Source: Dactylosporangium vinaceum (GTDB taxonomy: Bacteria; Actinomycetota; Actinomycetes; Mycobacteriales; Micromonosporaceae). Taken from it: DNA of 64,000 nucleotides. Where the stretch lies: positions 1,550,001 through 1,614,000 of the forward strand of contig NZ_CP061913.1 in the NCBI RefSeq assembly GCF_019904175.1, read 5' to 3'. Of the stretch, positions 51,054 to 60,038 are shown piece by piece. A program made the translations under genes and the position numbers. Positions within the stretch are counted from its first letter, which is position 1, and every line of letters starts with the position of its first letter. Below the pieces are notes generated by a model, which searched no databases, was not told the origin of the DNA, and saw only the letters and a program-made list of their open reading frames with translations.

Positions 51054-54000
51054 GTGCGGATCACGACGCTCGGGGCGCTGGCAGTCGACGGGCGGCCGGT
51101 GCGGGGTGAGCGGCTGGCGGCGGTGATCCGGGAGCTGGTCGAGGCGCGGGGGCGGACGCTGACGACCGGCGCGCTCGTCGACGCGGTCTGGCAGGGCGCA
51201 CCGCCCGAGGACGCGGCAGGGGCGGTGCAGGCGCTCGTGTCGCGGGTGCGGCGGCTCGGGCTGCCGGTGCTGGCGGCACCCGGCGGATATCGCATGCCCG
51301 TCGACGCGGTGGAGATCGACGCTGTCACCGTGCGGGAGCTGGTGGACCGGGGGCGGCGGGCGCTGCTGGACGGGGACGCCGGCCGGGCCGGTGGGTGGGC
51401 GGACGAGGCGCGGGCGCTGTTTCCGCAGAGCCCGGAGCTCGTCGATGCCGGGCCCGCCCGGCTGTTCGGTGACGTGGTGGCGCTGCGGGCCGAGGCGGCG
51501 CTGGCGGCCGGCGGGCCGTTCGAGGAGGCGGACCTGCGGCGGCTGGTCGCCCGGGTCCCGCCCGATGAGCCGGCCGCGGCGCTGCTCGTGCGTGTGCTCG
51601 CCGCGCAGGGGCGCGACGCCGAGGCGCTCGACCTGGTCGAGCGGGTGCGGGTCGAGCTGGCTGAGCGCTACGGTGCCGACCCCTCGCCGCGGCTCGTCGA
51701 GGCCCACCTGGCGCTGCTGCGCGGGCAGCTCAGGGCACCCGCGCCCCCGGCGGGGCCGCGCGGCGCTGTGCCGGCCGCGTGGCGGCGGGCCCTCACGCCG
51801 CTGGTGGGGCGCGGCGATGAGCTGGCCGCCCTGCGGCGGGCGATGGCGCAGGCCGCGCTGGTGACGGTGGTGGCGATCGGCGGGGCGGGCAAGACGCGGC
51901 TGGCGGCCGAGATCGTGCGCTCGCTCAGCGGGTCGCGGCCGGTCCGGGTCGTCGAGCTGGCCGGCATCCGCGAGCCGGCCGAGGTTCGGCCCGCCGTGCT
52001 CGCCGCGTTCTGCGCCGACCATCCGTCGGGCCCGGCGAACCGGGTCCAGGACGTGAGCCCGGCGCTCGACGGGCTGCTGGTGCTCGACAACTGCGAGCAC
52101 GTGCTCGCGGCCGTGGCGGATGTCGTGGGCGAGCTGCTCGCGCTGGCGCCGGCCGGGTTCGGGGTGCTGGCCACCAGCCGGGCGCCGCTGGGGCTGGTCG
52201 GGGAGGTGGTCCACCGGCTGGCGGCGCTGCCTGACGACGAGGCACTGGGGCTGCTCGAGGGGCGGGTGCGGGCCGGGGGCGGGGTGGTGGCGGGGCCGCG
52301 GGAGCGGGTGTTGGAGCTCTGCCACCGGCTCGACAACCTGCCGCTGGCGCTCGAGCTGGCGGCGGCGCGGCTGCGGCACATGCCGATCGACGACGTGCTG
52401 GGCGGGCTCGGTGACCGGTTCGGGCTGCTCGACGACGCGCTGCGGGGGCTGCCCAACCGGCACGCGGGGCTCTGGGCGATGGTCGACTGGAGCCGGGAGC
52501 TGCTCGAACCAGGCGAGCAGGAGATGCTCGAGCGGCTGGCCGTCATCCCGGGGCCGTTCACCGCGGAGCTGGCCGAGGCCGTGTCCGGGCGGGGGCGGCG
52601 GGATCTGGCCGGGCTCGTCGAGCAGTCGCTGCTGCGGCTGGAGCCGGGGGACGGCGGTGCACTCGGAGCCGAGCCGGCGTCCGCGGGCACGGCGCGGTAT
52701 CGAATGCTGGAGACGGTCCGCGAATACGGGGAGGCTCGGCTCGACGCCGCCGGAGGGCGGGCGGGTGCCGTGGCCGGGCTCGTCGGCTGGGGCGCGCGGC
52801 ATGCGGTCGATCTGGGCGCCGCGTTCATCGGGCCCGGGCAGATCCGGGCACTGGAGTCCATCGCCGCCGACCAGGACAACCTTGTGGCGGCGCTGCGCTG
52901 GGGGCAGTACAGCGGCGCGGAGGCGCAGGCCGTCGACATCGCCCTGGCGCTGTTGCAGCTGTGGACGGTCCGCGGTCGTCACCTCGAGGCCAATGCGGTA
53001 GCGGGCTCGCTGCTGCACGCCGACGACCCCGGCGCGCGGCGGCGCTCGGCGATCCTGCACGGACGGGCGGCCGGGCAGGCGCTGCCGCACGCCGATCGGC
53101 TCGCGTGGCTGTGCATCCTGATCTCGGTGAACGCCGGCAACGGCGGCTCCATGCGGCTCATCGCCCTCGCCCGGCGCGCCCTGAAGGCGCTGTTCGCCGA
53201 GCGGGCGGCGGAGGTCTCGGCCCGCAGCACCGCGCTGGCCGCGGCGCTGCCCGGGCTGGAGCGGGCCGATCCCGACCGGAGCCTCGCCGACGCGGCCGTG
53301 CTCGTCGCCCACCCCGACCCGTACGTGCGGGGCATGGGCCACTTCATCCGGGCCGTCCTCATCGACAGCGCGACCGGCCGGGCCGATCCGTCAGGCGACG
53401 CCGAGCTCGCCTACCGGCTGTTCGAGGCCGTCGGCGACCACTGGGGCATGGGCATGGCGGCCCACGCCGCCGGGCACTCGAGCGCCGCCGGCGAGTGGCT
53501 GCGCCGCAGCGAGCGGCACCTGGAGCTGGTCGGCGCGGAGCAGGACGCGCGCACGACCCAGGTGCTGCTCGACATCCACCTGGCCCAGTCCGGCGATCGG
53601 GAGGCGGAGCGCCGCCTGCACGCGGCCCTCGCCGCGGAGGACATCGACACCGCCGGCCAGGCGCGGCTGGGCCTGGCCGAGCTGGCCTGGCGCCGCGACC
53701 GGCCCGAGGAGACCCTGGCCCACACCGAAGCGCTCATCGGGGCGATCGCCGAAGCCGCCCCGGACCGGCCGGTGGCCGTCCTGCGCGTCGCCGTGGCCGT
53801 GCTGCACCTGTGGGCCGCCGACGTCCAGCCACCCGGCGCGGCCGCGGCCCGCGCCGCGGAAGTGCTGCGCCGGTCCCGGCCCGAGGTGCTGGCCGCCCAC
53901 GACCGGCCGCTGCTCGGCGCCTGGGCCATGGGCGGCGCCGAGCTGGCCGCCACCCGTGGGGACGTGGCAACCGCCCGGGAGCTGTGGGCGCTGGGTACCC

Positions 54001-54179
54001 GGGTCGGCGCCGCCATCAGCCGCTTCTTCCCCGCCGGCCGGGGCCCCCGCCTGACCGCCGCCCTCGGCGACGACGAGGCCCGCGACCGCCTGCTGGCCAC
54101 GGCCGCCGCCCTCTCCGGCCCGGTCATCCACAGCCGCGTCACCGCCCTGATGGCCGACCTGCTGGCCCAGGTGCCGTGA
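51054..54179 (+). CDS. BTAD/winged-helix NTPase regulator (AfsR-like)
   Basis: A 1041-residue multidomain regulator. Residues 1-85 are an OmpR-type winged helix (RITTLGALAVDGRPVRGERLAAVIRELVEA; YRMPVDAVEIDAVTVRELV). Residues about 90-230 are the BTAD helical domain (AALLVRVLAAQGRDAEALDLVERVRVELAERYGADPSPRLVEAH). An ATPase with GGAGKTRLAAE near residue 276, LLVLDNCEHVLAAVADVV (Walker B) and ATSRAPLGL follows, then a winged-helix and a long TPR-like helical C terminus. It is of the AfsR/SARP-large type that controls secondary metabolism; no biosynthetic cluster is visible nearby. GTG 51054 is chosen for its position before the wing. Confidence 0.92.
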   Translation: MRITTLGALAVDGRPVRGERLAAVIRELVEARGRTLTTGALVDAVWQGAPPEDAAGAVQALVSRVRRLGLPVLAAPGGYRMPVDAVEIDAVTVRELVDRGRRALLDGDAGRAGGWADEARALFPQSPELVDAGPARLFGDVVALRAEAALAAGGPFEEADLRRLVARVPPDEPAAALLVRVLAAQGRDAEALDLVERVRVELAERYGADPSPRLVEAHLALLRGQLRAPAPPAGPRGAVPAAWRRALTPLVGRGDELAALRRAMAQAALVTVVAIGGAGKTRLAAEIVRSLSGSRPVRVVELAGIREPAEVRPAVLAAFCADHPSGPANRVQDVSPALDGLLVLDNCEHVLAAVADVVGELLALAPAGFGVLATSRAPLGLVGEVVHRLAALPDDEALGLLEGRVRAGGGVVAGPRERVLELCHRLDNLPLALELAAARLRHMPIDDVLGGLGDRFGLLDDALRGLPNRHAGLWAMVDWSRELLEPGEQEMLERLAVIPGPFTAELAEAVSGRGRRDLAGLVEQSLLRLEPGDGGALGAEPASAGTARYRMLETVREYGEARLDAAGGRAGAVAGLVGWGARHAVDLGAAFIGPGQIRALESIAADQDNLVAALRWGQYSGAEAQAVDIALALLQLWTVRGRHLEANAVAGSLLHADDPGARRRSAILHGRAAGQALPHADRLAWLCILISVNAGNGGSMRLIALARRALKALFAERAAEVSARSTALAAALPGLERADPDRSLADAAVLVAHPDPYVRGMGHFIRAVLIDSATGRADPSGDAELAYRLFEAVGDHWGMGMAAHAAGHSSAAGEWLRRSERHLELVGAEQDARTTQVLLDIHLAQSGDREAERRLHAALAAEDIDTAGQARLGLAELAWRRDRPEETLAHTEALIGAIAEAAPDRPVAVLRVAVAVLHLWAADVQPPGAAAARAAEVLRRSRPEVLAAHDRPLLGAWAMGGAELAATRGDVATARELWALGTRVGAAISRFFPAGRGPRLTAALGDDEARDRLLATAAALSGPVIHSRVTALMADLLAQVP

Positions 54180-54306
54180 CCCGTGCGGCGGCCCGGCCGA
54201 AGCCTCCGACCGCCGCGCCGCCGGTGCCGGGTCGTGGGCTGCGCCGATGCGGTCGGCGCGCGAACGCGGTGGGTGCCGGGCGAGGGCAGCGGGTAGCGTC
54301 TCGATC

Positions 54307-56718
54307 ATGTCGAGCCTGACGCGCCGGGAGGCGGTGGAGCGTGCGCGGCTGGTCGCCGTGCGCTCCTACGTGATCGAGATGGATCTCACTGCCGCCGATT
54401 CGTTCACCTCGCGGACGGTTGTCGAGTTCTCGTGTACCGAGCCCGGCGCCGAGAGCTTCGCGGAGCTCAAAGGGGCACAGACGGCCCACGTGACGCTCAA
54501 CGGCGCCGACGTGCCGGTCGTGGACGGGCGGGTGAAGCTGGCCGGGCTGGCAGCCGAGAATCGGCTCGAGGCCCGGTTCACCGCGCGGTACTCCCCGAGC
54601 GGCGAGGGCATCCTGCGGTTCGTCGATCCCGAGGACGGCCAGACGTACCTCTACGGCCAGGCGCCGCTCGACGACGCCCAGCGGATGTTCGTGTGCTTCG
54701 ACCAGCCCGACCTGAAAGCGCCGATGACGCTCACCGTGCACGCGCCCGGGGAGTGGACGGTCCGCGGGAACGCGGCGGTGGCGCGGCGGGACGGGGGGCG
54801 GTGGGAGTTCGCGCAGACGCCGCCGCTGTCGACGTACCTGTTCAGCTTCATCGCCGGACCCTGGCACCGGCTGGAGCGCGAGCACGACGGCATCGCGCTC
54901 GGGCTGCTGTGCCGGCGCAGCCTCGCGGCCGGGCTCGACGCCGACGCCGACGCGCTGTTCGCGGCCACGGCGGCCGCGTTCGACAGATACCACGAGCTGT
55001 TCGGGGTGCGGTACCCGTTCGGCAAGTACGACCAGGCGTTCGTCCCCGGCTTCGCCGGCGGCGCGGTCGAGAATCCGGCGCTCGTCAACTACCGCGAGGA
55101 GTTCCTGTTCCGGGCCGGGGCCACCGACAGCGACAGGCATCGGCGCTTCGTCGTGATGGCCCACGAGATGGCGCACATGTGGTTCGGCAACCTGGTGACG
55201 CTGCGGTGGTGGGACGATGTCTGGCTCAACGAGGCGTTCGCCGAGCTGATGGGCTGGCGGGTGGCCGGCGAGACCGGGCGGCACCCGGCCGCGGCCGCCG
55301 ACTTCGCGATCTGGCGGGAGCGCTGGGGCTACCTCGCCGACGAGCGGCCCTCGACGCATCCCGTCGCGCCGGACGATATCGCCGACGCCGCCGTTGCGTT
55401 CCAGAACTTCGACGGCATCTCCTACGCCAAGGGCGCCGCGGCGCTGCGCCAGCTCGCGGTGCACCTGGGCGATGAGGTGTTCCTCAGCGGGCTGCGCGAG
55501 TACTTCCGGCGCTACCGGTTCGGCAACGCCGCGCTCACCGACTTCCTCGCCGTCATCGGTGACGCGGCGGGCCGCGACCTGACCGGCTGGGCCGAGCTGT
55601 GGCTGCGCAGCACCGGCGCCAACACCCTGCGGCCGCTGCCCGCGCGCGCGGCCGGCGGGCCCGCGGGGCTCACCGTCGAGCAGTCGGGGCGGCCACTGCG
55701 ACCGCACCGGCTGACGGTCTCGGCGTTCGCCTCCGACGGTTCGGTACTGCGGGTCCCTTTCACCATCGACGCCGCCGCGACGACAGTCCCCGGCATCGCC
55801 GCCGCCCCGGCCGGCACCGTGCTGCTGCTCAACGACGGCGACGACACGTACGCGAAGGTCCGCTTCGACCCGTTCAGCCGCGCCGCCCTGCCCGCCGTGC
55901 TGCCCGATCTGGAGGACCCGCTCGCGCGGGCGGTGATCTGGGCATCGGTCATGGACGCGGTGCGCGACGGCGGCGAGATCCCGCCGTCGGAGTTCCTCGC
56001 GCTGCTCGTCGCGGCGCTGCCGGCCGAGCGGCAGGAGGGCATCTTCGAGGAGGTCCTGACGTTCGCCCGGGAGTCGCTGGCCCAGCGCGGGCTCATCCCG
56101 TTCGGGCCGCTGGCCGAGGTGTGCACGGCCGCTCTCGCTGCCGCGGCGCCCGGATCGGGCCGGCAGCTGGCGACGGCGCGGGCCCTGGCGGGCGTGGCTG
56201 GAGTACCACTGCTGCGGTCGTGGCTCGGCGACGACGCACCCGAAGGACTGGTGATCGACGCCGACCTGCGCTGGTCCCTGCTGCTGCGGCTCGCGGCGCT
56301 GGGCTCGGCCGACCCGGACGAGATCGCGGCCGAGGAGCGGCGCGACCCGAGCTCGACGGGTGCCGAGCGGGCCGCCGCGTGCCGGGCCGCGTTCCCGTCG
56401 GCCGAGGCGAAGGCGGCCGCCTGGGAGGCCCTCGTGCACGATTCGAACCCGCGCCTGGCGATTGCCAACGCGGAGGCGTTCTGGCAGGCGGGGCAGGAGG
56501 CGCTGACCGACGGCTACGCCGAGCGCTACTTCACCGACGTCCCCGCCATGCTCGAGGGCCGCTACCTGCCGGCCGCGCTCAAGGTGGTGCGGTTCGCGTT
56601 CCCGGTGTACAGCCCGCGCGCCCTCGCCTCGGCCGACGCCCTCCTGCGCACCGACCTCGACCCCCTCCTGCGCCGCGAGATCGCCGACGGCGCCGACGAG
56701 CTGCGCCGCTGGAGCTAG
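54307..56718 (+). CDS. pepN: Aminopeptidase N, M1 family
   Basis: An 803-residue M1 aminopeptidase. Domain order is N-terminal saddle, catalytic, and C-terminal ERAP1_C-like. The zinc site is H286-E-M-A-H290 with E309 in WLNEAFAELMGW. The exopeptidase motif reads G252-A-V-E-N256 where most M1 enzymes have GAMEN, a tolerated change in some actinobacterial members. A conserved catalytic tyrosine in ISYAKGAAALRQL is present. It removes N-terminal residues in peptide turnover. ATG 54307. Its stop overlaps the convergent glycosyltransferase stop at CTAG. Confidence 0.96.
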   Translation: MSSLTRREAVERARLVAVRSYVIEMDLTAADSFTSRTVVEFSCTEPGAESFAELKGAQTAHVTLNGADVPVVDGRVKLAGLAAENRLEARFTARYSPSGEGILRFVDPEDGQTYLYGQAPLDDAQRMFVCFDQPDLKAPMTLTVHAPGEWTVRGNAAVARRDGGRWEFAQTPPLSTYLFSFIAGPWHRLEREHDGIALGLLCRRSLAAGLDADADALFAATAAAFDRYHELFGVRYPFGKYDQAFVPGFAGGAVENPALVNYREEFLFRAGATDSDRHRRFVVMAHEMAHMWFGNLVTLRWWDDVWLNEAFAELMGWRVAGETGRHPAAAADFAIWRERWGYLADERPSTHPVAPDDIADAAVAFQNFDGISYAKGAAALRQLAVHLGDEVFLSGLREYFRRYRFGNAALTDFLAVIGDAAGRDLTGWAELWLRSTGANTLRPLPARAAGGPAGLTVEQSGRPLRPHRLTVSAFASDGSVLRVPFTIDAAATTVPGIAAAPAGTVLLLNDGDDTYAKVRFDPFSRAALPAVLPDLEDPLARAVIWASVMDAVRDGGEIPPSEFLALLVAALPAERQEGIFEEVLTFARESLAQRGLIPFGPLAEVCTAALAAAAPGSGRQLATARALAGVAGVPLLRSWLGDDAPEGLVIDADLRWSLLLRLAALGSADPDEIAAEERRDPSSTGAERAAACRAAFPSAEAKAAAWEALVHDSNPRLAIANAEAFWQAGQEALTDGYAERYFTDVPAMLEGRYLPAALKVVRFAFPVYSPRALASADALLRTDLDPLLRREIADGADELRRWS

Positions 56719-57803
56719 GCCCCGTCCCGGGCCAGCGCCTCCAGGCGGCCGACGACCTCGTCCGGGGGCGGCATCGACTCGGCCTCCTCGCGCAGGGCCG
56801 CGGCGTTCGCCGCGAACGCGGGGTCGGTCAGGACCGCGTGCAGGGCCGCCTCCGCGTCGGCCGGCGTCGCGTCCACGGCGTCCAGCACCAGCCCCAGGCC
56901 CAGCTCGGCGACCCGGTCGGCGTTGGCCGGCTGGTCGGCGCCCATCGGCACCACCACGAGCGGCACCCCGTGCGCCAGCGCGCCGATCACCGTACCCGAG
57001 CCGCCGTGCGAGACGACTGCCGCGCAGCCGGGCAGGAGCTCGGCCTGGGGGACGAAGCGCTCGACCCGCACGTGCGGCGGCTGCGGGCCCAGCTCGGCCG
57101 GGTCGATCGCGGCGCCGACGGTCACCACGAGGCGGACCGGAAGCCGGCGCAGCCCCGTCAGGAGCCGGCCGAACAGGTCCCCGGACTCCGTGTTGAAGAT
57201 CGTGCCGAGGGTGAAGTACACCATCGGCGGCTCGGTCTTCTGCCGTGGGACCGGCGGCATCGGCCGCATCGGCGCCCCGCCCGGGCGGAACGTCGGGGGG
57301 ACGGGGGAGATCACCAGGTGGCGGTCGAGCATCCCGAGACCCGGGTCGGGCGGCAGGCCGTGCAGTGCCCGGGTCTCGTCCAGGAGCAGCGCCAGACCCG
57401 CGGGCCTTCCGAAGGTGCCGGCGGCCAGCACCACGACCGAGACGTGCGGGATGCCCAGGGACTCCGCGGCGATCATGCTGCCGAAGTCGGCCTCGTCGCA
57501 CACGATGACGTCCGGGCGCCACTCGGCCGCGGCCGCGCGCGTGCTCGCGGCCCGCTCCCGCGCGATCCAGCCGCCGAAGCCGTGCAGGAAGTCGTGCTCC
57601 TCCCGGGCCCGGTCGAGGCGCTGCAGCGGGCGGCGCTCGCCGGAGTCGTCGGCGCCGGCCGGGAAGCCCGGGAAGCCGGCCGGCAGCCCGCCCGGGCGGC
57701 CGGTGAACGCGACGTCGTGGCCGCGCGCGGTCGCGGCGCGGGCCAGCGGGAGCAGCGGCTCGAGGTGGCCGCGGCCACCGGCGAACCCGAACAGCAGGCG
57801 CAT
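56715..57803 (-). CDS. UGT-like glycosyltransferase (GT1, activator/MGT family)
   Basis: A 362-residue GT-B glycosyltransferase. The N-terminal domain starts RLLFGFAGGRGHLEPLLPLARAATARGHDVAFTG, typical of macrolide/glycopeptide GTs. The C-terminal NDP-sugar site is FVPQAELLPGCAAVVSHGGSGTVIGALAHGVPLVVVPMGADQPANADRVAELGLG, the plant secondary product-like box. ATG 57803 has GGAGA upstream. It transfers a sugar to a small hydrophobic acceptor; no polyketide or glycopeptide genes are nearby, so it may act in detoxification. It is divergent from the YCII gene. Confidence 0.94.
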   Translation of the reverse strand: MRLLFGFAGGRGHLEPLLPLARAATARGHDVAFTGRPGGLPAGFPGFPAGADDSGERRPLQRLDRAREEHDFLHGFGGWIARERAASTRAAAAEWRPDVIVCDEADFGSMIAAESLGIPHVSVVVLAAGTFGRPAGLALLLDETRALHGLPPDPGLGMLDRHLVISPVPPTFRPGGAPMRPMPPVPRQKTEPPMVYFTLGTIFNTESGDLFGRLLTGLRRLPVRLVVTVGAAIDPAELGPQPPHVRVERFVPQAELLPGCAAVVSHGGSGTVIGALAHGVPLVVVPMGADQPANADRVAELGLGLVLDAVDATPADAEAALHAVLTDPAFAANAAALREEAESMPPPDEVVGRLEALARDGA

Positions 57804-57907
57804 GGAAACAATCTCCAATGGGTCTGTCGAAGACGTCGAGGCTCGCTCGACGCGATAGTGAAGGCACCCAGCAACCGGCCCGGGGCCAGCTCTGAGGAGG
57901 ACTCGCA

Positions 57908-58261
57908 ATGCGGTACATGATGATGCACAAGCTGAACGACTCGAACCCCGCGCACTGGACCCCGACGCCGGAGTTCTTCGCGAAGTTCGCAGGCTACATG
58001 GACGCGGTCAACAAGGCCGGTGTCCTGCTGGCCGCCGAGGGCCTGCTGCCGAGCTCGGCCGGCGCGGCCACGATCACCAAGCGCAGCGGCGAGACCACCG
58101 TCGTCGACGGCCCGTTCGCCGAGGCCAAAGAGGTCATCGGCGGCTTCGGCATCGTGCAGGTCCGCGACCTCGCGGAGGCCGTCGAGTGGGCGAGCCGCTT
58201 CGCCGAGCTGTTTGACCACGACATCGAGATCGAGGTGCGGCGGGTTTCCGAGTACGAATAA
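57908..58261 (+). CDS. YCII/DGPF domain protein
   Basis: A 117-residue protein with MRYMMMHKLNDSNPAHWTPT, GVLLAAEGLLPSS and VDGPFAEAKEVIGGFGIVQVRDLAEAVEWASRF, which is the DGPF form of the YCII fold. GAGGAGG stands 9 nt before the ATG. Such proteins are encoded immediately before ECF42 sigma factors, as here (9-bp gap), and are probably part of that signalling unit. The biochemical role of DGPF proteins is not established. Confidence 0.93.
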   Translation: MRYMMMHKLNDSNPAHWTPTPEFFAKFAGYMDAVNKAGVLLAAEGLLPSSAGAATITKRSGETTVVDGPFAEAKEVIGGFGIVQVRDLAEAVEWASRFAELFDHDIEIEVRRVSEYE

Positions 58262-58270
58262 ATTGCATGG

Positions 58271-59509
58271 GTGACTGATGCCCACGCCGCGGTCGAGGCG
58301 GTCTGGCGGATCGAGGCGGCGCGCGTGATCGCGGGCGTCGCCCGGCTCGTCGGCGACGTCGGCCGGGCCGAGGAGTTGGCGCAGGACGCGCTTGTCGCCG
58401 CGCTGGAGCAGTGGCCGGCCGAGGGCGTTCCGCGCAACCCCGGCGCGTGGCTGACAACCACCGCGAAGCGCCGGGCCATCGACACGATCCGCCGCCAGCA
58501 GGTGCTGCAGAAGCATCTGCCGCTCCTGGCGGCCGACGACCGGCTCGACGATCCGGCGTTCGAGCTGGTCCTCGACCAGGAGCCGATCGAGGACGACGTC
58601 CTGCGCCTGATGTTCACCGCGTGCCACCCGGTCCTGAAGCCGGAGGCCCGCGTCGCCCTGACCCTGCGCATGCTGGGCGGCCTGTCGACCGACGAGATCG
58701 CCCGCGCGTTCCTGGTCCCCGACGCCACCGTCGGCCAGCGCATCAGCCGGGCCAAGAAGTCCCTCGCCGACGCCAAGGTCCCCTTCGAGCTGCCCGTCGG
58801 TGCGGCCCGCACCGAGCGGCTGGCCTCCGTCCTGGAGGTCATCTACCTGATCTTCAACGAGGGGTACTCCGCGACGGCCGGCGACGACTGGATGCGCCCG
58901 GCCCTGTGCGAGGAGGCCATGCGCCTGGGTCGCGTCCTGGCCGCCCTGATGCCGGCCGAGCCGGAGGTCCACGGCCTCGTGGCCCTCCTGGAGATCCAGG
59001 CCTCCCGCGCGGCCGCCCGCACCGCCCCCGACGGCTCCCCGATCATGCTCCTGGACCAGGACCGCCGCCGCTGGGACCGCCTGCTCATCACCCGCGGCCT
59101 GAAGGCGCTGGCCCGGGCCGAGGAGCTGGGCGGCGGCCCGTACACCCTGCAGGCCGCGATCGCCGCCGGCCACGCCCGCGCCCGCACCGCCGCCGAGACC
59201 GACTGGTCCGACATCGCCGCCCGCTACGCCCAGCTGGCCGCCCTCACCCCGTCGCCGGTCGTGGAGCTCAACCGCGCCGTGGCCGTCGCGATGGCCGACG
59301 GCCCGGCCGCGGGCCTCGAGGTGCTCGAGCCCCTCCTGGAGGACAAGGCCCTGCGCGGCTACCACCTCCTGCCGTCGGTCCGCGCCGACCTCCTGCTCCG
59401 CCTGGGCCGCCGCACCGAGGCGAAGGCCGAGTTCACCCGGGCCGCCGACATGACCCGCAACGAACGCGAACGCACCCTCCTGCTGACCCGCGCCGCCGCC
59501 TGCGACTGA
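58271..59509 (+). CDS. ECF42-type RNA polymerase sigma factor
   Basis: A 412-residue ECF sigma factor. Sigma region 2 is near the N terminus (AAVEAVWRIEAARVIAGVARLVGDVGRAEELAQDALVAALEQWPAEG, PGAWLTTTAKRRAIDTIRRQQ), and region 4 follows (LRMLGGLSTDEIARAFLVPDATVGQRISRAKKSL). A C-terminal extension of about 210 residues (DUF6596/SnoaL-free TPR-like: GYSATAGDDWMRPALCEEAMRLGRVLAAL; VVELNRAVAVAMADGPAAGLEVLE) is typical of group ECF42, which lacks an anti-sigma factor and is regulated through that extension. It is coupled with the DGPF gene. Targets usually include the DGPF genes themselves. GTG 58271. Confidence 0.95.
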   Translation: MTDAHAAVEAVWRIEAARVIAGVARLVGDVGRAEELAQDALVAALEQWPAEGVPRNPGAWLTTTAKRRAIDTIRRQQVLQKHLPLLAADDRLDDPAFELVLDQEPIEDDVLRLMFTACHPVLKPEARVALTLRMLGGLSTDEIARAFLVPDATVGQRISRAKKSLADAKVPFELPVGAARTERLASVLEVIYLIFNEGYSATAGDDWMRPALCEEAMRLGRVLAALMPAEPEVHGLVALLEIQASRAAARTAPDGSPIMLLDQDRRRWDRLLITRGLKALARAEELGGGPYTLQAAIAAGHARARTAAETDWSDIAARYAQLAALTPSPVVELNRAVAVAMADGPAAGLEVLEPLLEDKALRGYHLLPSVRADLLLRLGRRTEAKAEFTRAADMTRNERERTLLLTRAAACD

Positions 59510-59568
59510 GCGCCGAGCGGACAGGCGCACGCCGTCGGGGATTCAACCGCGGGCGGTAGCGTCGCCGG

Positions 59569-59974
59569 GTGCACCACGTGGACGGGTACTGCGAGCGCCT
59601 CGGGCCGGGGATCTGGGCGGAGCCGTTCAACGCCGTGTCCAACGTGGCGTTCCTCGCCGCCTGCGTGCTGCTGCTGGTGCAGTCGCGGCGGCGGACGCTG
59701 CCGGTTCGTGGACGGGCTGCTGGCGCTGGGCGGGAGGGAGTACACCCTGGGCGGGTATCTGCCGGCGCTGCTCGGGCTGGCCGGGTTCGCCGTCGCGCTG
59801 CGGTCGCGGGACCTGGTGCTCGCGGCCGTGGTGTTCGCCGTGTCGCTCACGCTGCGGACACTCGACGGGCCGCTCTGCGCGTCGGTGCCGGTCGGGCTGC
59901 GCTGGGGGTGGCACCTGCTGAACGCCGTGGTGCTGTACCTCGTCGCCCGCGACGTCGACCGGCGGATTCGGTAA
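59569..59974 (+). pseudogene. Ceramidase-family membrane protein, internally deleted
   Basis: The first frame (GTG 59569) reads HHVDGYCERLGPGIWAEPFNAVSNVAFLAACVLLL, the classic start of ceramidase-family (PF05875-like) bacterial membrane proteins. From about 59705 the match continues in another frame (VDGLLALGGREYTLGGYLPALLG, SLTLRTLDGPLCASVPVGLRWGWHLLNAVVLYLVARDVDRR), the classic end of the same family. The central helices with the metal-binding His residues are missing, and the frames disagree. An internal deletion of roughly 250 bp with a frame change at about 59700 explains both. Confidence 0.8.
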
Positions 59975-60038
59975 AGGTTGTCGCATAGGTCGGCGTCGAC
60001 GACCGGACCGGCGACGTGCGCATCGGTGCGCGACTTCC

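Noticed and set aside
51054-54179. Pathway regulator of a biosynthetic gene cluster
   Set aside because: The AfsR-like regulator, glycosyltransferase and two monooxygenases could suggest a cluster, but no polyketide synthase, NRPS or other core enzyme is in the window.
54139-57930. A 1263-codon minus-strand frame over the pepN region
   Set aside because: It is antisense or off-frame shadow of pepN and the glycosyltransferase, produced by the high GC content. It has no start with a ribosome site and no domain pattern.
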